DNA of 64,000 nucleotides from VXNE01 sp963665455 (GTDB lineage Bacteria; Pseudomonadota; Gammaproteobacteria; Pseudomonadales; Azotimanducaceae): contig OY762279.1 of assembly GCA_963665455.1 (NCBI GenBank), positions 5,146,001 to 5,210,000 on the forward strand. Reading direction: 5' to 3'. The translations under genes were made by a program, and so were the position numbers. Below are positions 8,632 through 18,297 of this stretch, in pieces. Below the pieces are notes generated by a model. That model worked only from the letters and a program-made list of their open reading frames with translations. It did not search any database and had not been told where the DNA came from. Position 1 is the first letter of the stretch, and each line of letters starts with the position of its first letter.

Positions 8632-9105
8632 ATGCGTGCCGCCCCCTACTGCCTGTGTGCCCCCGTCACCGAGAAGGCCATCGACAATGTCCGCGCGAAC
8701 GGCGGCGCCGGGGCGTACAAGGACACGCATCCGTGGTATCTCGCACGAGAGCTGCTGGCCGCGGCCCGGACGGCCGGGGAGACCCTGGCCATCCTGTTCG
8801 CGTCGGGGCAGCCGGAGGAATTCGGCTGGTGGGCCGAGATCGAGGACATCGACGTCGAGGCCTTCCACCGCGGCACCTGGGAGACGCGCTGCGCCTTCCG
8901 CGGCCTGCGGCCCGTCGCCGACATCTTCCGCCCCCTCGACAGCGTGGCGCTCTACCCCGGCAAGGAACAGCTCCGGCGCGAGGCGATCGAACCCATCACG
9001 CAACATCGCCAGTACCTGGACGGCCGGCTGCTGCGGCCCTACGCCATCGCCGAGACGCCGCCGTTCGTCGGTCTGCCCGCGGCGGACTCCTCGAACCCGC
9101 CCTGA
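8632..9105 (+). CDS. Hypothetical protein, possible EVE/ASCH (PUA-like) fold
   Basis: This 157-aa protein begins MRAAPYCLCAPVTEKA. It has a central AILFASGQPEEFGWWAEI and a basic C-terminal half. The pattern of a short strand, then a W-rich EFGWWAEIEDI strand and a later YPGKEQLRREAI helix is loosely reminiscent of small PUA-like domains (EVE, ASCH) that bind modified nucleic acid, but I cannot confirm this. It diverges from the fan1-like gene across the LexA-type box and palindrome and may share regulation. The ATG at 8632 is chosen because upstream in-frame sequence lies in the promoter region and opposite the neighbouring gene. Confidence 0.6.
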   Translation: MRAAPYCLCAPVTEKAIDNVRANGGAGAYKDTHPWYLARELLAAARTAGETLAILFASGQPEEFGWWAEIEDIDVEAFHRGTWETRCAFRGLRPVADIFRPLDSVALYPGKEQLRREAIEPITQHRQYLDGRLLRPYAIAETPPFVGLPAADSSNPP

Positions 9106-9335
9106 TACCGCCGCGGCACGACGCACCGCACCCGCCGCGCAACTCCAATACCGAGGCGGGCACGCAACTCCCCCGTTCCAACAAGCGAGAATACGCGAAG
9201 TCGCACACCACGAACCGGCATTGGCGCACGCGTCAAATGGTCAATGTCGCACAAGAAACCGGGCCAATTTCGCTAGCGCCCCCCTCGGGAGCCGCTAGAA
9301 TCGCTCCTGGCAGTACCCACTCGGAAAACCCGGAC

Positions 9336-9770
9336 ATGGACTCGCTCGTTCAGCTTGTCGCCGCCGTCGTGAGCATGACCGCCAGCTTCGCGTTGGTCTT
9401 CGGCGGCATCGCGAGTTGGTTCCTGCGCCGGCTCGATCGGCGGTTCGACGCGATCGAGCGACAAGCCCGGGAGGACAAGGCCGACATCCACCGGCAGTTC
9501 GACGGCGTACAGCGGCAATTCGATGGCGTACAGCGGCAATTCGAGGAGCAGCGCACCGACGTTCAACGACAGTTTGACGGGGTCCAACGGCAGTTCGACG
9601 CGCTTCGCGAAGAACATGGGCGGCTATCCACCAGGCTGGATGCCGTTGGGCAGCGCATCGACGCCGTCTCCGATCAACTGTCGGACGCGCGTCAGTCCCT
9701 TGGACGACTCGAGGGCGCCATCCTGCGCAACCTCGAGCCCGAAGCGCTCACCGCGCCACGGCGCAGCTAA
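9336..9770 (+). CDS. Membrane-anchored coiled-coil protein
   Basis: The 144-aa product starts with one hydrophobic segment (about residues 4-30, ending ASWFLRR), followed by a long charged coiled coil. Heptad-like repeats QFDGVQRQ occur four times near residues 53-90, and RIDAVSDQLSDA follows. The repeats are also visible in DNA as near-identical 21-24-bp blocks at 9496-9600. The likely topology is an N-terminal inner-membrane anchor with a cytoplasmic or periplasmic rod. No enzymatic motif is visible and no function can be assigned. Confidence 0.7.
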   Translation: MDSLVQLVAAVVSMTASFALVFGGIASWFLRRLDRRFDAIERQAREDKADIHRQFDGVQRQFDGVQRQFEEQRTDVQRQFDGVQRQFDALREEHGRLSTRLDAVGQRIDAVSDQLSDARQSLGRLEGAILRNLEPEALTAPRRS

Positions 9771-9916
9771 TCCGCACCCAGGCAAGCTGCATGAGTTCAC
9801 GATCGCGGCCATCCCGCGGATGGCCATCCAGTGGATGGTGGAGGTTCCGCCGGCGCGAAACCCCTACGGCGCCAGATGCCGGTCCGACCTCCGCCCGCAA
9901 CAAAACCGAGAAGCCC

Positions 9917-10522
9917 ATGCACATCACGTTGACCGACTTCTTCTACTTCCTGCGCATGATGGGCCAGGAGGACGATGGCCTCACGAGCATGACGTGCAAG
10001 TTCCACGTCCGGGGCGGAAGGGCCGCCGGGGCCGCCGAGATCAAGGGCGCGGTGGACGCATTCGTCAAGCGCCACGAAGCGATCCTCGATCCCCTGTTCG
10101 AGGCGCTGTTCGAGGGAGAGAAGACGCCCACCCTGCGCGACTCCCCCGACAGGACCCGCGTCGGTTACCGCTATAGCGGCCAGCTCACCAAGCGCGGCAT
10201 GCGGGACCGTCCGAACTACCTACAGGAGCGGTTCGGGGTCACGGACCCACAGTCCGAGTACTCCGAGTTCCGCCGTCACCAAGTGGAGATCCAGTGCGAC
10301 GTGCCGAGGACGGACAAGGGGCTGGACGATGTCATCGTGGAGGTGACCTACGAGTTCGACCACGGCTTGAACATCTGTGCCTTCCGCTTTCTACAGTCGC
10401 TGGACGACATCGCGCCCGCCCCCGCGGCACGGGACGCCATGGCCAAGCTGGAGACGGTGCTGCGCGAAACCGCGGTGCGGGGCCGCGACCACTACCAATC
10501 GCTTATCGGCAGCGACGCGTAG
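9917..10522 (+). CDS. Hypothetical protein, 201 aa
   Basis: A soluble protein starting MHITLTDFFYFLRMMGQ with no signal peptide or membrane span. It alternates beta-rich stretches (MTCKFHVRGG, VTYEFDHGLNICAFRFL) with charged helices, and its codon use matches the surrounding genes. I do not recognise a family. The preceding 146 nt carry no clear ribosome binding site, but the start is the only ATG giving a continuous product. It ends 61 nt before the convergent aldolase gene. Confidence 0.6.
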   Translation: MHITLTDFFYFLRMMGQEDDGLTSMTCKFHVRGGRAAGAAEIKGAVDAFVKRHEAILDPLFEALFEGEKTPTLRDSPDRTRVGYRYSGQLTKRGMRDRPNYLQERFGVTDPQSEYSEFRRHQVEIQCDVPRTDKGLDDVIVEVTYEFDHGLNICAFRFLQSLDDIAPAPAARDAMAKLETVLRETAVRGRDHYQSLIGSDA

Positions 10523-10583
10523 GGCCGCAGGAGCGCAGCGCACGCAGCGCGGCACCCCGACCCATCGGGGCGTTCGCGGCCGC

Positions 10584-11372
10584 TCAGTACCCGGTGTTCT
10601 CCCGCTCCTCGGCGGTGGTCTCCTTCGCCTGGGCGAGTTGCTCACGGGCGGCGGCGCCCATGAAGCCGCTGTCGGAGCCGAGTGTCACGAGGTTGAAGCC
10701 CTGTTGGAGCCACCTCGTCGCGAAGGGCAGGCTGCCGCCGTGGATGCCGGCGGCGATGCCGTGGGTCCGGCAGGCGTCCTGGATGCGCTGCACGGTCTCC
10801 ACGTGCTTCGGCTCCTCGAAGGCGGCCGGGCCGAGGCCGAGCGCGTAGCCCAAGTCCGACGGGCCGATATAGATCGCGTCGAGCCCCGGCGTGCTCGCGA
10901 TCTCGTCCAGCTTGTCGATGCCCTCCGCCGTCTCCACCATCGCGATGCAGGCGACCTCGCCGTTGGCCTCGCGCGCGTACCCGCGCCCGCCGTACATGGC
11001 AGCGCGGATGGGGCCGAAGGAACGGTTGCCGTCCGGCGGGTAGCGGCACGCCGACACGGCCATCTCGGCCTCCTCGCGGTTGTTCACCATCGGCACGATG
11101 ACGCCGTACGCACCCGCATCGAGGGCCTTCATGATCTCGTAGGGCTCGTTCCACGGCACCCGCACGAACGGGATGGTGTCGGACGTCGAGATCGCCGGCA
11201 GCATGTAGGTGAGGTCGTCGTAGCTCAGCATGCCGTGCTGTAGATCGATGCACAGCCAGTCGAAGCCCACGTTCGACATCACCTCCGCCGTGTAGGCATT
11301 GCCCACCGACAGCCACCCACCCACCGTCTGGCCGCCCTCGCGCCAAGTCCTCAGCGGCGTGTTCTCTCGCAT
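10584..11372 (-). CDS. HpcH/HpaI-family 2-oxo-acid aldolase
   Basis: The 262-aa protein matches class II pyruvate aldolases. VGGWLSVGNAYTAEVM is at the N-terminus, the catalytic histidine is in DLQHGMLSYDD, the pyruvate-binding arginine in FVRVPWNEP, the metal glutamate in AMVETAEGID and the metal aspartate in YIGPSDLGYALG. These enzymes retro-aldol cleave 4-hydroxy-2-oxo acids (from aromatic or sugar-acid catabolism) to pyruvate plus an aldehyde, using a divalent metal. The start at 11372 is supported by a strong AGGAGG Shine-Dalgarno about 8 nt upstream (11380-11387); an earlier in-frame ATG lacks this. The exact substrate is unknown. Confidence 0.9.
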   Translation of the reverse strand: MRENTPLRTWREGGQTVGGWLSVGNAYTAEVMSNVGFDWLCIDLQHGMLSYDDLTYMLPAISTSDTIPFVRVPWNEPYEIMKALDAGAYGVIVPMVNNREEAEMAVSACRYPPDGNRSFGPIRAAMYGGRGYAREANGEVACIAMVETAEGIDKLDEIASTPGLDAIYIGPSDLGYALGLGPAAFEEPKHVETVQRIQDACRTHGIAAGIHGGSLPFATRWLQQGFNLVTLGSDSGFMGAAAREQLAQAKETTAEERENTGY

Positions 11373-11459
11373 GAAATCCCTCCTCCGGAGTCGCGCGGGC
11401 ACCGCGGGCATCGGCCGGCCGCACCTCGGCCACAGTCTGTTCGCCAGCGGCCGATCAAG

Positions 11460-12293
11460 TCAATGCGTGTCGAGTACGTGTGTGTCGAGTACGCGAATCC
11501 GGTAGATCATCCATCCCACCGAGCCAAGCACCAAGGCTGTGAAGCCCACCAGGATGGAATCCAGCACGAGCAGCATTGCGGCAACGAAGGGAGATGCACC
11601 GATGGCCACGAGGTTCAGCATGAAATGCGGGATTGCCAGCGGCAGGAAGCAGCCCAGCATCAGGAACGTCGCCCAGAACCATCGCCCGCGCATTGCCCGA
11701 ACCGAACGCCGTAGGGACATCGAGTGGTCTCCGGCGATCAGCCCGACGCCCCAGGGCATGAAAGCCATCAGCGGAACCATCAGCGCTACGCCCGTGAGTT
11801 GCACCCAGAGCAGGGTACCGTCCGTTTCCATACCACCGACCCCCGCTGCCAAGGCCAGCGGCACAAGGATGGGCAATCCGCTAATGCAGGCCATCACCGC
11901 GAGGCCCTTGCCCATGGTCCCGTCGGGGCGAAGGGCCCGCCGCCAGTCACGCTCCTGGTACAGGTATCGCGGAACGAGCCAGCTACAGACCGTTACCGCA
12001 GCCACCTTGGCGATCCCGGCGGCATGATAGACGGGCGACTCCACCACCATTTCCGGGCTGGCATCGGCGGCGAACATGCCTAGTTCCCACTCCACGGCAT
12101 GCTGGACCATTTCGAGCGCCGCAGCTCCAATCCACAACCCGACCGCCGTCCAGAACAGAGCGAAACCCGTACGGTAGCTGTCGCGAATCGCGGTAGCCAG
12201 TCCACTGATCAAGACCGTCTCCCCGGCGTCAACGGCACCCGAGCATAGCAGAGACGCCGCACGCCACCGCGCTGCCAACCGCAACGGTTCCAT
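11460..12293 (-). CDS. Polytopic membrane protein of unknown function
   Basis: The 277-aa protein has about six hydrophobic segments, including FALFWTAVGLWIGAAALEMV, VAAVTVCSWLVPRYLY, GLPILVPLALAAGVGGM, VALMVPLMAFMPWGVGLIAG and two C-terminal spans. No transporter or enzyme signature is recognised. The last ten residues are the duplicated VLDTHVLDTH, encoded by a direct repeat at 11463-11492 whose core GTGTCGAGTACG resembles the GTGTGTCCCGAT motif inserted in hyuA and hyuB. It is divergent from the acyl-CoA synthetase gene, 72 nt away. Confidence 0.75.
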   Translation of the reverse strand: MEPLRLAARWRAASLLCSGAVDAGETVLISGLATAIRDSYRTGFALFWTAVGLWIGAAALEMVQHAVEWELGMFAADASPEMVVESPVYHAAGIAKVAAVTVCSWLVPRYLYQERDWRRALRPDGTMGKGLAVMACISGLPILVPLALAAGVGGMETDGTLLWVQLTGVALMVPLMAFMPWGVGLIAGDHSMSLRRSVRAMRGRWFWATFLMLGCFLPLAIPHFMLNLVAIGASPFVAAMLLVLDSILVGFTALVLGSVGWMIYRIRVLDTHVLDTH

Positions 12294-12365
12294 GCGAGAA
12301 TGCGCGGCTTCCCTGCACGGGCCCCATTCGCCCCGTGCACCAACCCGGAGAGCGCGTCAACCACC

Positions 12366-14072
12366 ATGGACAAGGCCACCATCGAGGCGGCAATCGCCGC
12401 CGTGACGGCCCCCGGACAGCCGTACGAAATCACCCAACGCCGCGTAAACGGCGTGGCCTTCCCGGTCTTCGTCAACGCTCCGGAGAACCTCCGCGAGTTG
12501 TATCGCCAAGGCCTCGAGCACGGCGACGCGGACTTCTACGTCTACGCCGACGAGCGCTACACGTTTCGCGATGCCTGGGACCAGGCCGCGGCGTGCGCCA
12601 ACGCCCTGCTCGCGCGCGGCGTGCGGCCCGGGGACCGCGTCGGGGTCGCGCTGCGGAACTACCCCGAGTGGGTGTTCGCCTTCATGGGCATCACGTCCAT
12701 CGGCGCGGTGGCCGTGGCGCTGAACGCATGGTGGTCCACCGAGGAGATGGTCTACGGCATCGAGGACAGCGGCCCGCGGCTGCTGTTCGTGGACCGCGAA
12801 CGGCTTGAGCGCATCGCTCCCCACGCGGAACGGCTAGGCGTCGAGCTCGTCACCGTCCGCTGCGAACATGCCAACACCTCCACTTGGGCGGAATTCGTCG
12901 CCGATGCCTCGACGGAAATGCCGGACACGCCCCTCGAGGGCGACGACGACGCGACCATCCTCTACACGTCCGGCTCGACGGCGCACCCCAAGGGCGTGCT
13001 CTCCATCCACACCTCCATCGTGCAGGCGCTGCTCGGCTGGGAGACGGGGATGGCCCTCGCCCAGCACATCACGCCCGAACTGGCCGAGGTCGAGGCCCCC
13101 TTTCCCCCGGCCATCATCCTGAGCGTCCCCCTCTTCCACGTCACCGGCCTCACGGTGCAACTCCTCTCCTCCTTCCGCTCCGGCCGCAAGATCGTGGCGA
13201 TGTACCGGTGGGATTCGGAGGAGGCGCTGCGGATCATCGAGGCGGAACGCATCACGTCCTTCAACGGCGTGCCGACGATGGCGTGGGAACTCGTCCAGTC
13301 CCCCAACTACGGCAAGTACGACCTGTCGAGCCTCGCGAGCGCGGGCGGCGGCGGTGCCCCGATGGCGCCCGAACAGGCCCGCCGCATCCGCGAGCAGCTC
13401 GGCGGGGCCGCCGCCGGCACCGGGTGGGGGATGACGGAGACGCAGGGTTTCGCGACGATGATCGGCGGGGAGGCCTACGTCGAGCGCCCCCGTAGCTGCG
13501 GCCGGCCCATCGCTCCGCTGGCGCGGGTCAAGGTCGTGGACGACGCCGGCCACGAGCTGCCGCCCGGCGAGACCGGCGAACTCTGGATCTGGGGCGCGAT
13601 GAACTTCAAGGGCTACTGGAACCGGCCCGACGCCACCGCGGAGGCCCTGACGGACGGCTGGGTGCATACCGGCGACCTGGGCCACATGGACGCGGACGAC
13701 TACGTCCACATCACCGACCGCGCCAAGGACATGATCCTGCGCGGCGGCGAGAACATCGGCTGCCAGGAAGTCGAGGCCGTGCTCTATCGCCATCCCGGCG
13801 TCGCCGAATGCGCGGTCTTCGGCGTGCCGGACACCCGCCTCGGCGAAACCGTGGCGGCCGTGGTGTCCGTGCGGTCCGAGGCCCCGCCCACGGTCGAGGA
13901 GCTGCGGACGCACACCGCGGAGCACCTGGCGAAGTTCAAGGTGCCCGAACACATCTGGCTGCGCACCGAGCGCCTGCCGCGCATCGCCTCCGAGAAGATC
14001 TTCAAGCGCCAGTTGCGCGACGAGGCCGTGGCGTTGCTGGGAACGGACGGTGCGGCCACACCCCACGGATAG
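12366..14072 (+). CDS. Acyl-CoA synthetase / AMP-dependent ligase
   Basis: The 568-aa member of the ANL superfamily has the phosphate-binding loop ILYTSGSTAHPKGV (near 197-210), the adenine-binding GTGWGMTETQG, the hinge motif TGDLGHMDADDYVHI with TDRAKDMI, and the C-terminal region SEKIFKRQL bearing the catalytic lysine. It should activate a carboxylic acid to an acyl-adenylate and then an acyl-CoA in the cytoplasm. The length and motif spacing fit short/medium or branched-chain acid ligases, but the substrate cannot be read from sequence. The 2-hydroxyacid dehydrogenase gene follows 19 nt downstream on the same strand, so the two are probably co-transcribed. Confidence 0.93.
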   Translation: MDKATIEAAIAAVTAPGQPYEITQRRVNGVAFPVFVNAPENLRELYRQGLEHGDADFYVYADERYTFRDAWDQAAACANALLARGVRPGDRVGVALRNYPEWVFAFMGITSIGAVAVALNAWWSTEEMVYGIEDSGPRLLFVDRERLERIAPHAERLGVELVTVRCEHANTSTWAEFVADASTEMPDTPLEGDDDATILYTSGSTAHPKGVLSIHTSIVQALLGWETGMALAQHITPELAEVEAPFPPAIILSVPLFHVTGLTVQLLSSFRSGRKIVAMYRWDSEEALRIIEAERITSFNGVPTMAWELVQSPNYGKYDLSSLASAGGGGAPMAPEQARRIREQLGGAAAGTGWGMTETQGFATMIGGEAYVERPRSCGRPIAPLARVKVVDDAGHELPPGETGELWIWGAMNFKGYWNRPDATAEALTDGWVHTGDLGHMDADDYVHITDRAKDMILRGGENIGCQEVEAVLYRHPGVAECAVFGVPDTRLGETVAAVVSVRSEAPPTVEELRTHTAEHLAKFKVPEHIWLRTERLPRIASEKIFKRQLRDEAVALLGTDGAATPHG

Positions 14073-14091
14073 AGCCGAGGAGCAATACGGA

Positions 14092-15144
14092 ATGAGCCGC
14101 AAGACCGTCGCCATGCAGCTACCGCGCATCGCCGAGGTTGCCACGTTGGAGGAGAAGTACGCCCTGGAACTCGAGGCGCTCGCCGCCGTCGCCGACATCA
14201 TCGAGGTGGAGAGCCCGACGGCGGAGGCGTTCGCCGCCGGTGCCGCGGAGGCCGACGCGGTGATCACCTCCTGGGGCATCCGCCTGGACGAGGCGATCAT
14301 CTCGAAGCTCGAGCGATGCGTCGTTATCGGCCTCGGCAGCGTGGGCGTGGACATGGTGGACGTCGAGGCGGCGACCCGCGCCGGCATCGTGGTGACGAAC
14401 ACCCCGGACGTCTTCATCGAGGAAGTGGCGGACCACGCGATGATGCTGATCCTCGCCACCGCCCGCCGCGCCAAGCAGATGCACCAGTTCGCCGCGAACG
14501 GCGAATGGCGCAACGGCCGTCCGCTGCTGAACCACGTGCCCCGGCTCATGGGACAGACCCTCGGCCTCGTCTCCTTCGGCAATGTCGCGCGCTGCACCGC
14601 GAAGCGCGCGAAGGCGTTCGGCATGCACGTCGTCGCCTACGATCCCTACGTCTCGGAGCTCACCATCGCCGATCACGGCGTGGAGCCGGTGGCGTTCGGC
14701 GAACTGCTCAAGCGCGCGGACTACATCTCCGTACACTCGCCGCACAACGAGGAGACCGAGCACCTCCTGAATGCCAAGGCGTTCGCGCGCATGAAGGACG
14801 GCGTCACCATCATCAACACCGCGCGCGGCCCCATCATCCACGAGGTGGACCTGATCGCCGCGCTCGAAGGCGGGAAGGTGGCCGCCGCCGGCCTCGACGT
14901 GCTGGAACAGGAGCCACCGGAACCCGACAACCCCCTGCTCACCATGGACAACGTCATCGTCACGCCCCACGTGGCCTCGGCGACCACGCGCATGCGTCCC
15001 ACCGCACGCCGCCGCGTGGGCCGGGAGGTGGCCCTCGTGCTGCGCGGCAAGTGGCCGATGAGCTGCGTGAACCCGACCGTCCTGCCGAAAACGCCGCTGG
15101 AGCGTTGGCAGCCGGTGCCGATGACGCGGGGGCCGAACCGGTAG
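14092..15144 (+). CDS. D-isomer-specific 2-hydroxyacid dehydrogenase
   Basis: The 350-aa protein has the two-domain fold of the PGDH/CtBP-type family. The NAD-binding loop is GLVSFGNVAR, and the catalytic triad is read as Arg in INTARGPIIHE, Glu in LEQEPPEPDNP and His in VTPHVAS. It should interconvert a 2-oxo acid and a D-2-hydroxy acid with NAD(P)H. The nucleotide loop is slightly degenerate (GxxxFG in place of GxGxxG), as in C-terminal-binding-protein-like members. The ATG at 14092 is chosen for its GAGGAG Shine-Dalgarno 10 nt upstream; an in-frame ATG at 14050 lies inside the preceding gene. It is probably in one operon with the acyl-CoA synthetase. Confidence 0.92.
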   Translation: MSRKTVAMQLPRIAEVATLEEKYALELEALAAVADIIEVESPTAEAFAAGAAEADAVITSWGIRLDEAIISKLERCVVIGLGSVGVDMVDVEAATRAGIVVTNTPDVFIEEVADHAMMLILATARRAKQMHQFAANGEWRNGRPLLNHVPRLMGQTLGLVSFGNVARCTAKRAKAFGMHVVAYDPYVSELTIADHGVEPVAFGELLKRADYISVHSPHNEETEHLLNAKAFARMKDGVTIINTARGPIIHEVDLIAALEGGKVAAAGLDVLEQEPPEPDNPLLTMDNVIVTPHVASATTRMRPTARRRVGREVALVLRGKWPMSCVNPTVLPKTPLERWQPVPMTRGPNR

Positions 15145-15178
15145 GCGGGGTTCGTCGGGGGAAGGGACGTTCCGCAGG

Positions 15179-15871
15179 TCAGTCGCCGGAGGACGCGGCC
15201 GCCCCTCGCCGGATCTCGAACACCACCACCCAGTGCGCTCGGTACAACGCCCAATGGCCATGGCCCGCGGCGATGGGCGCCGCCGATGGACGCTCCTCGA
15301 TACAGCGGGCGCGAAACCCCCCCGCCTCCTCGTCCACCTCGATCTCCACGTCCTGGAAGCCCAAGAACTCGCGCACCATCGGGTTGACCGACTTGTAGAC
15401 CGCCTCCTTGGCCGCGAAGATCATCGTGCGCCACTCGGGCGCCGGTAGCCACGCGTGCTCCGCCTCGGTGAGCAGGCGCCGCGCCGTGCCGCCCGATACG
15501 GCGTTCTCCGTCTCCACGTCGATGCCGAGGCCCTGGAAGGCGTCCGCCGGGCCAACGATGGACGCCGCGAGGGTCCGGGAGTGGCCGATGCTGCCGATCA
15601 CCCCCCGCGGCCACAACGGCCGGCGGTCCTTGGCGGGAATCTCACAGGGTTCGACGCCGACGCGCTTGAGCGCCTCGCGGGCCACGTGGCGGCCCGTCGA
15701 GTACTCGCGGCCACGCTTGTCGGCCACGGTGGCGGCATAGGCCGCTTCGGCCGGGAAGAGTTCGCTCCGCAGGTCCCGGACGGCGGACAGCGCCAAGACC
15801 GCGTCGCGAAGGCACCCGATGCGGGCGAAGTCCAGCACGCGGTGGCCGCGGTCGAGGTCGAAGACGGTCAT
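15179..15871 (-). CDS. 4'-phosphopantetheinyl transferase (EntD/Sfp-like)
   Basis: The 230-aa product carries the EntD-type signatures KRGREYSTGRHVAREAL, PLWPRGVIGSIGHS, GLGIDVE (metal-binding Asp and Glu) and FAAKEAVYKS (metal-binding Glu and catalytic Lys). It transfers 4'-phosphopantetheine from CoA to a serine of carrier proteins in fatty-acid, polyketide or nonribosomal peptide synthesis. No carrier-protein or NRPS/PKS gene is in the window, so its partner lies elsewhere. The ATG at 15871 yields the usual N-terminus; an in-frame extension to 15907 adds a low-complexity 12 residues. It diverges from the TonB-dependent receptor gene. Confidence 0.92.
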   Translation of the reverse strand: MTVFDLDRGHRVLDFARIGCLRDAVLALSAVRDLRSELFPAEAAYAATVADKRGREYSTGRHVAREALKRVGVEPCEIPAKDRRPLWPRGVIGSIGHSRTLAASIVGPADAFQGLGIDVETENAVSGGTARRLLTEAEHAWLPAPEWRTMIFAAKEAVYKSVNPMVREFLGFQDVEIEVDEEAGGFRARCIEERPSAAPIAAGHGHWALYRAHWVVVFEIRRGAAASSGD

Positions 15872-16102
15872 GGGCCGGAGCCTACGTGGCCCGCCTTGCC
15901 CTGACAACGCCGCTATTTGGGGGTGTCATTGAGGGCCACCGTAACGGGCCGCCGAGCTCGCTTGACAGCCGCCGGCACGCGGCGTACACGTCATCCTCGA
16001 TCACGGCGCGGCGTACATGCAGACAGCCCTCGGCGCACAACCCAGGTTTCCGTTCACGCCCTCCCCGCGCAGCCGGTCTTTCCTCGAACCCGCGTAGCGT
16101 CG

Positions 16103-18271
16103 GTGTTGCGGTTCCCATCGGCACCCGGACCCGGGGCACCCCGCCGCAGCGCACGCCGCGTCCCGTGGGCGGCAGCACTCGCCTGCGCAACGCTCGCGGT
16201 CGGCGACCCGGGGGCCACCGAAGCGGACCCCGCCATCGAAGAGATCCTCGTCACCGCCGCGAAGCGGGAGCAGGGGCTCTACGACGTGGCCGCATCCCTC
16301 AGCGTGCTCGATGGCGGCACGCTGGAGCAGCGCGGGATCGCCGACCTCGTGGATGTCGGCAAGACCGTACCCAACTTGACGGTCACAACGTTCGGCGCCG
16401 GCCACACGGCGTCCGCGAACCCCTTCGTGCGCGGGATCGGCACCCAAGATCACCTCATTGCCGCCGACCCGGCCGTGGCCGTCTACGTCGATGGCGTCTA
16501 CCTAGGGCGCCAGATCGGCCAGCATTGGAACCTGGCGAACATCGCGCGGGTCGAGGTGCTGCGCGGACCACAGGGCACGCTGTATGGCCGGAACTCGATC
16601 GGCGGCGCCATCAACATCGTCACCGCACCGCCCGGTACCGAGCCGGGCCGGCGTCTCGCCGCCCGGGTTGGTTCCCGGGGCCGCGTCGACGCCTCGGTGC
16701 ACATTGATGCGGTTCTGAGCGAGGCGCTGGCGATGACGCTCTCGGCCGGCGTCCGGCGACGCGGCGGGCTCGGCGCGTTCCGCAACTTGCCCAAGGCCGA
16801 CGTGGAGGTGGGGGAAACCCGCGAGCTCTCCGCCCGCGCGGCCCTCGCATGGCGTCCGTCTCCGACCTTCTCCGTGCTCTTCGCCGCAGACGCCAACGAC
16901 GGCAAGAATGGGCTTAATCCCTATGCCACGCTGATCGACGAAGTGCCGGGCGGGGCCGTCTACGCCGCCGGTTACCGCAACCGCGACGTCGCCGCCGACC
17001 CCTACGACAACAACACCGGCCAGGCGGATCAGGCCCGCACGGCCAACAGCGCCGAGGGCATCGCCGTCACCGCGGAATGGGCGGCGAGCGATGCGCTCAC
17101 GGCCAGGGTGATCGCCAGCGCACGGCGCTCGGACTACGAAGCCGGGCTCGACGACGACGGCCTCCTCGACGACTTCCTGAGCTTTCCCGAGGCGGGCGAG
17201 GCGGACCAAGCGTCGCTCGAAGCCACGTTGGTCGGCGACTCGGGGCCGTTCGATTTCGTCGCCGGCGTCCACCGCTTTCGGGAAGACGGCGGCATCATCC
17301 AGAATCCGACGGTGTTCCTCGGCTGGCCGGGCGCGTTCCGGCTGACGCAGCGGCTCGACAGCACCGCCGCGTTCGCGAGCGTCGGTCGCGCCGTCGGCGA
17401 CCGTTGGCGGCTAGGCGCCGGGCTGCGCTCCACCCGGGACCGGAAGCGCGCAACCACCGATGTCGGCACCGGGCTCGTCTCCGCCAAGCGGTCCTGGACG
17501 GAGACGAACTGGGATCTCTCCATCCGCTACGCGCTACGCGACCGGCTCGCCGCCTACGCCACCGTCCAGAGCGGCTACCAGTCCGGCCAGTTCCCGGCCC
17601 GGCCCTACTGTCTATTCGCGAACCCGACCTGCTTCGCCGCCAGCGACAACATCACCGCGCTGAACCACGAAATCGGCCTGAAGGGACAACCCAACGCGCG
17701 TCTCGAGGTCGCCATCGCGGCGTTCCGCACGCGCTACGACGACCTGCCCTACCAGGTCAGCACCACGACCGGCGCGGGATTCAACACGGTCAACCTCATC
17801 GTCGAACAGCGCACGTCCGGGCTGGAACTGGAGGGCGTATTCCATGCGGCCAGCGGATTTCGGCTGCGGTTCGCATTCGGTTACCTAGATGTCCGGGTAC
17901 AGCGCGGCGGCGGCGTGCGGCCCGTCGCACCGCTCACGCCGAAGCTGACGGCATCGGTCGCCCCGGAGTTCCGTTGGCCCCTACCGAACGGCGGCGAGTT
18001 CTCCGCGCGACTGGCCTACTCGTGGCGCGACGCCATGTGGGGGGAGCCGAGTTCGGACCGGGGACGAGGCACGCGTATCGATAGCCGAGCCCTCGTCAAC
18101 TTTCACCTACGCTATGCCGCGCCGAACGATGCATGGACCGCCGGCGTCTACGGGCGCAATGTCACCGACACACGGTACGACCATGCGCGCCTGAACACGG
18201 GCGACTATCTCTTGCGCATACTCAGCAACGACGCCAGCGAGTTCGGCCTACGGGTCGAGAGACGATTCTGA
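16103..18271 (+). CDS. TonB-dependent outer-membrane receptor
   Basis: The roughly 720-aa protein has a TonB box-like EEILVTAAKREQ after the signal region, then a plug domain (VRGIGTQDH, VAVYVDGVYLGRQ, IARVEVLRGPQGTLYGRNS, IGGAINIVT) and a ~22-strand barrel ending in the aromatic ERRF. It imports siderophores, cobalamin or other ligands by TonB-driven transport; no substrate-specific motif is recognised. The start is uncertain: no ATG lies near the signal peptide, and GTG at 16103 (or TTG at 16106) gives a plausible leader containing VPWAAALACATLAVG. An ATG at 15917 would add ~60 Arg-rich residues. No TonB, ABC importer or synthesis genes adjoin it. Confidence 0.88.
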   Translation: MLRFPSAPGPGAPRRSARRVPWAAALACATLAVGDPGATEADPAIEEILVTAAKREQGLYDVAASLSVLDGGTLEQRGIADLVDVGKTVPNLTVTTFGAGHTASANPFVRGIGTQDHLIAADPAVAVYVDGVYLGRQIGQHWNLANIARVEVLRGPQGTLYGRNSIGGAINIVTAPPGTEPGRRLAARVGSRGRVDASVHIDAVLSEALAMTLSAGVRRRGGLGAFRNLPKADVEVGETRELSARAALAWRPSPTFSVLFAADANDGKNGLNPYATLIDEVPGGAVYAAGYRNRDVAADPYDNNTGQADQARTANSAEGIAVTAEWAASDALTARVIASARRSDYEAGLDDDGLLDDFLSFPEAGEADQASLEATLVGDSGPFDFVAGVHRFREDGGIIQNPTVFLGWPGAFRLTQRLDSTAAFASVGRAVGDRWRLGAGLRSTRDRKRATTDVGTGLVSAKRSWTETNWDLSIRYALRDRLAAYATVQSGYQSGQFPARPYCLFANPTCFAASDNITALNHEIGLKGQPNARLEVAIAAFRTRYDDLPYQVSTTTGAGFNTVNLIVEQRTSGLELEGVFHAASGFRLRFAFGYLDVRVQRGGGVRPVAPLTPKLTASVAPEFRWPLPNGGEFSARLAYSWRDAMWGEPSSDRGRGTRIDSRALVNFHLRYAAPNDAWTAGVYGRNVTDTRYDHARLNTGDYLLRILSNDASEFGLRVERRF

Positions 18272-18297
18272 CGGCACGGAGCCCGCCAACGCTGCCT

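Noticed and set aside
15917..16102. ATG at 15917 as start of the TonB-dependent receptor.
   Set aside because: It adds about 60 Arg-rich residues before the signal peptide; a GTG/TTG near 16103 is more plausible.
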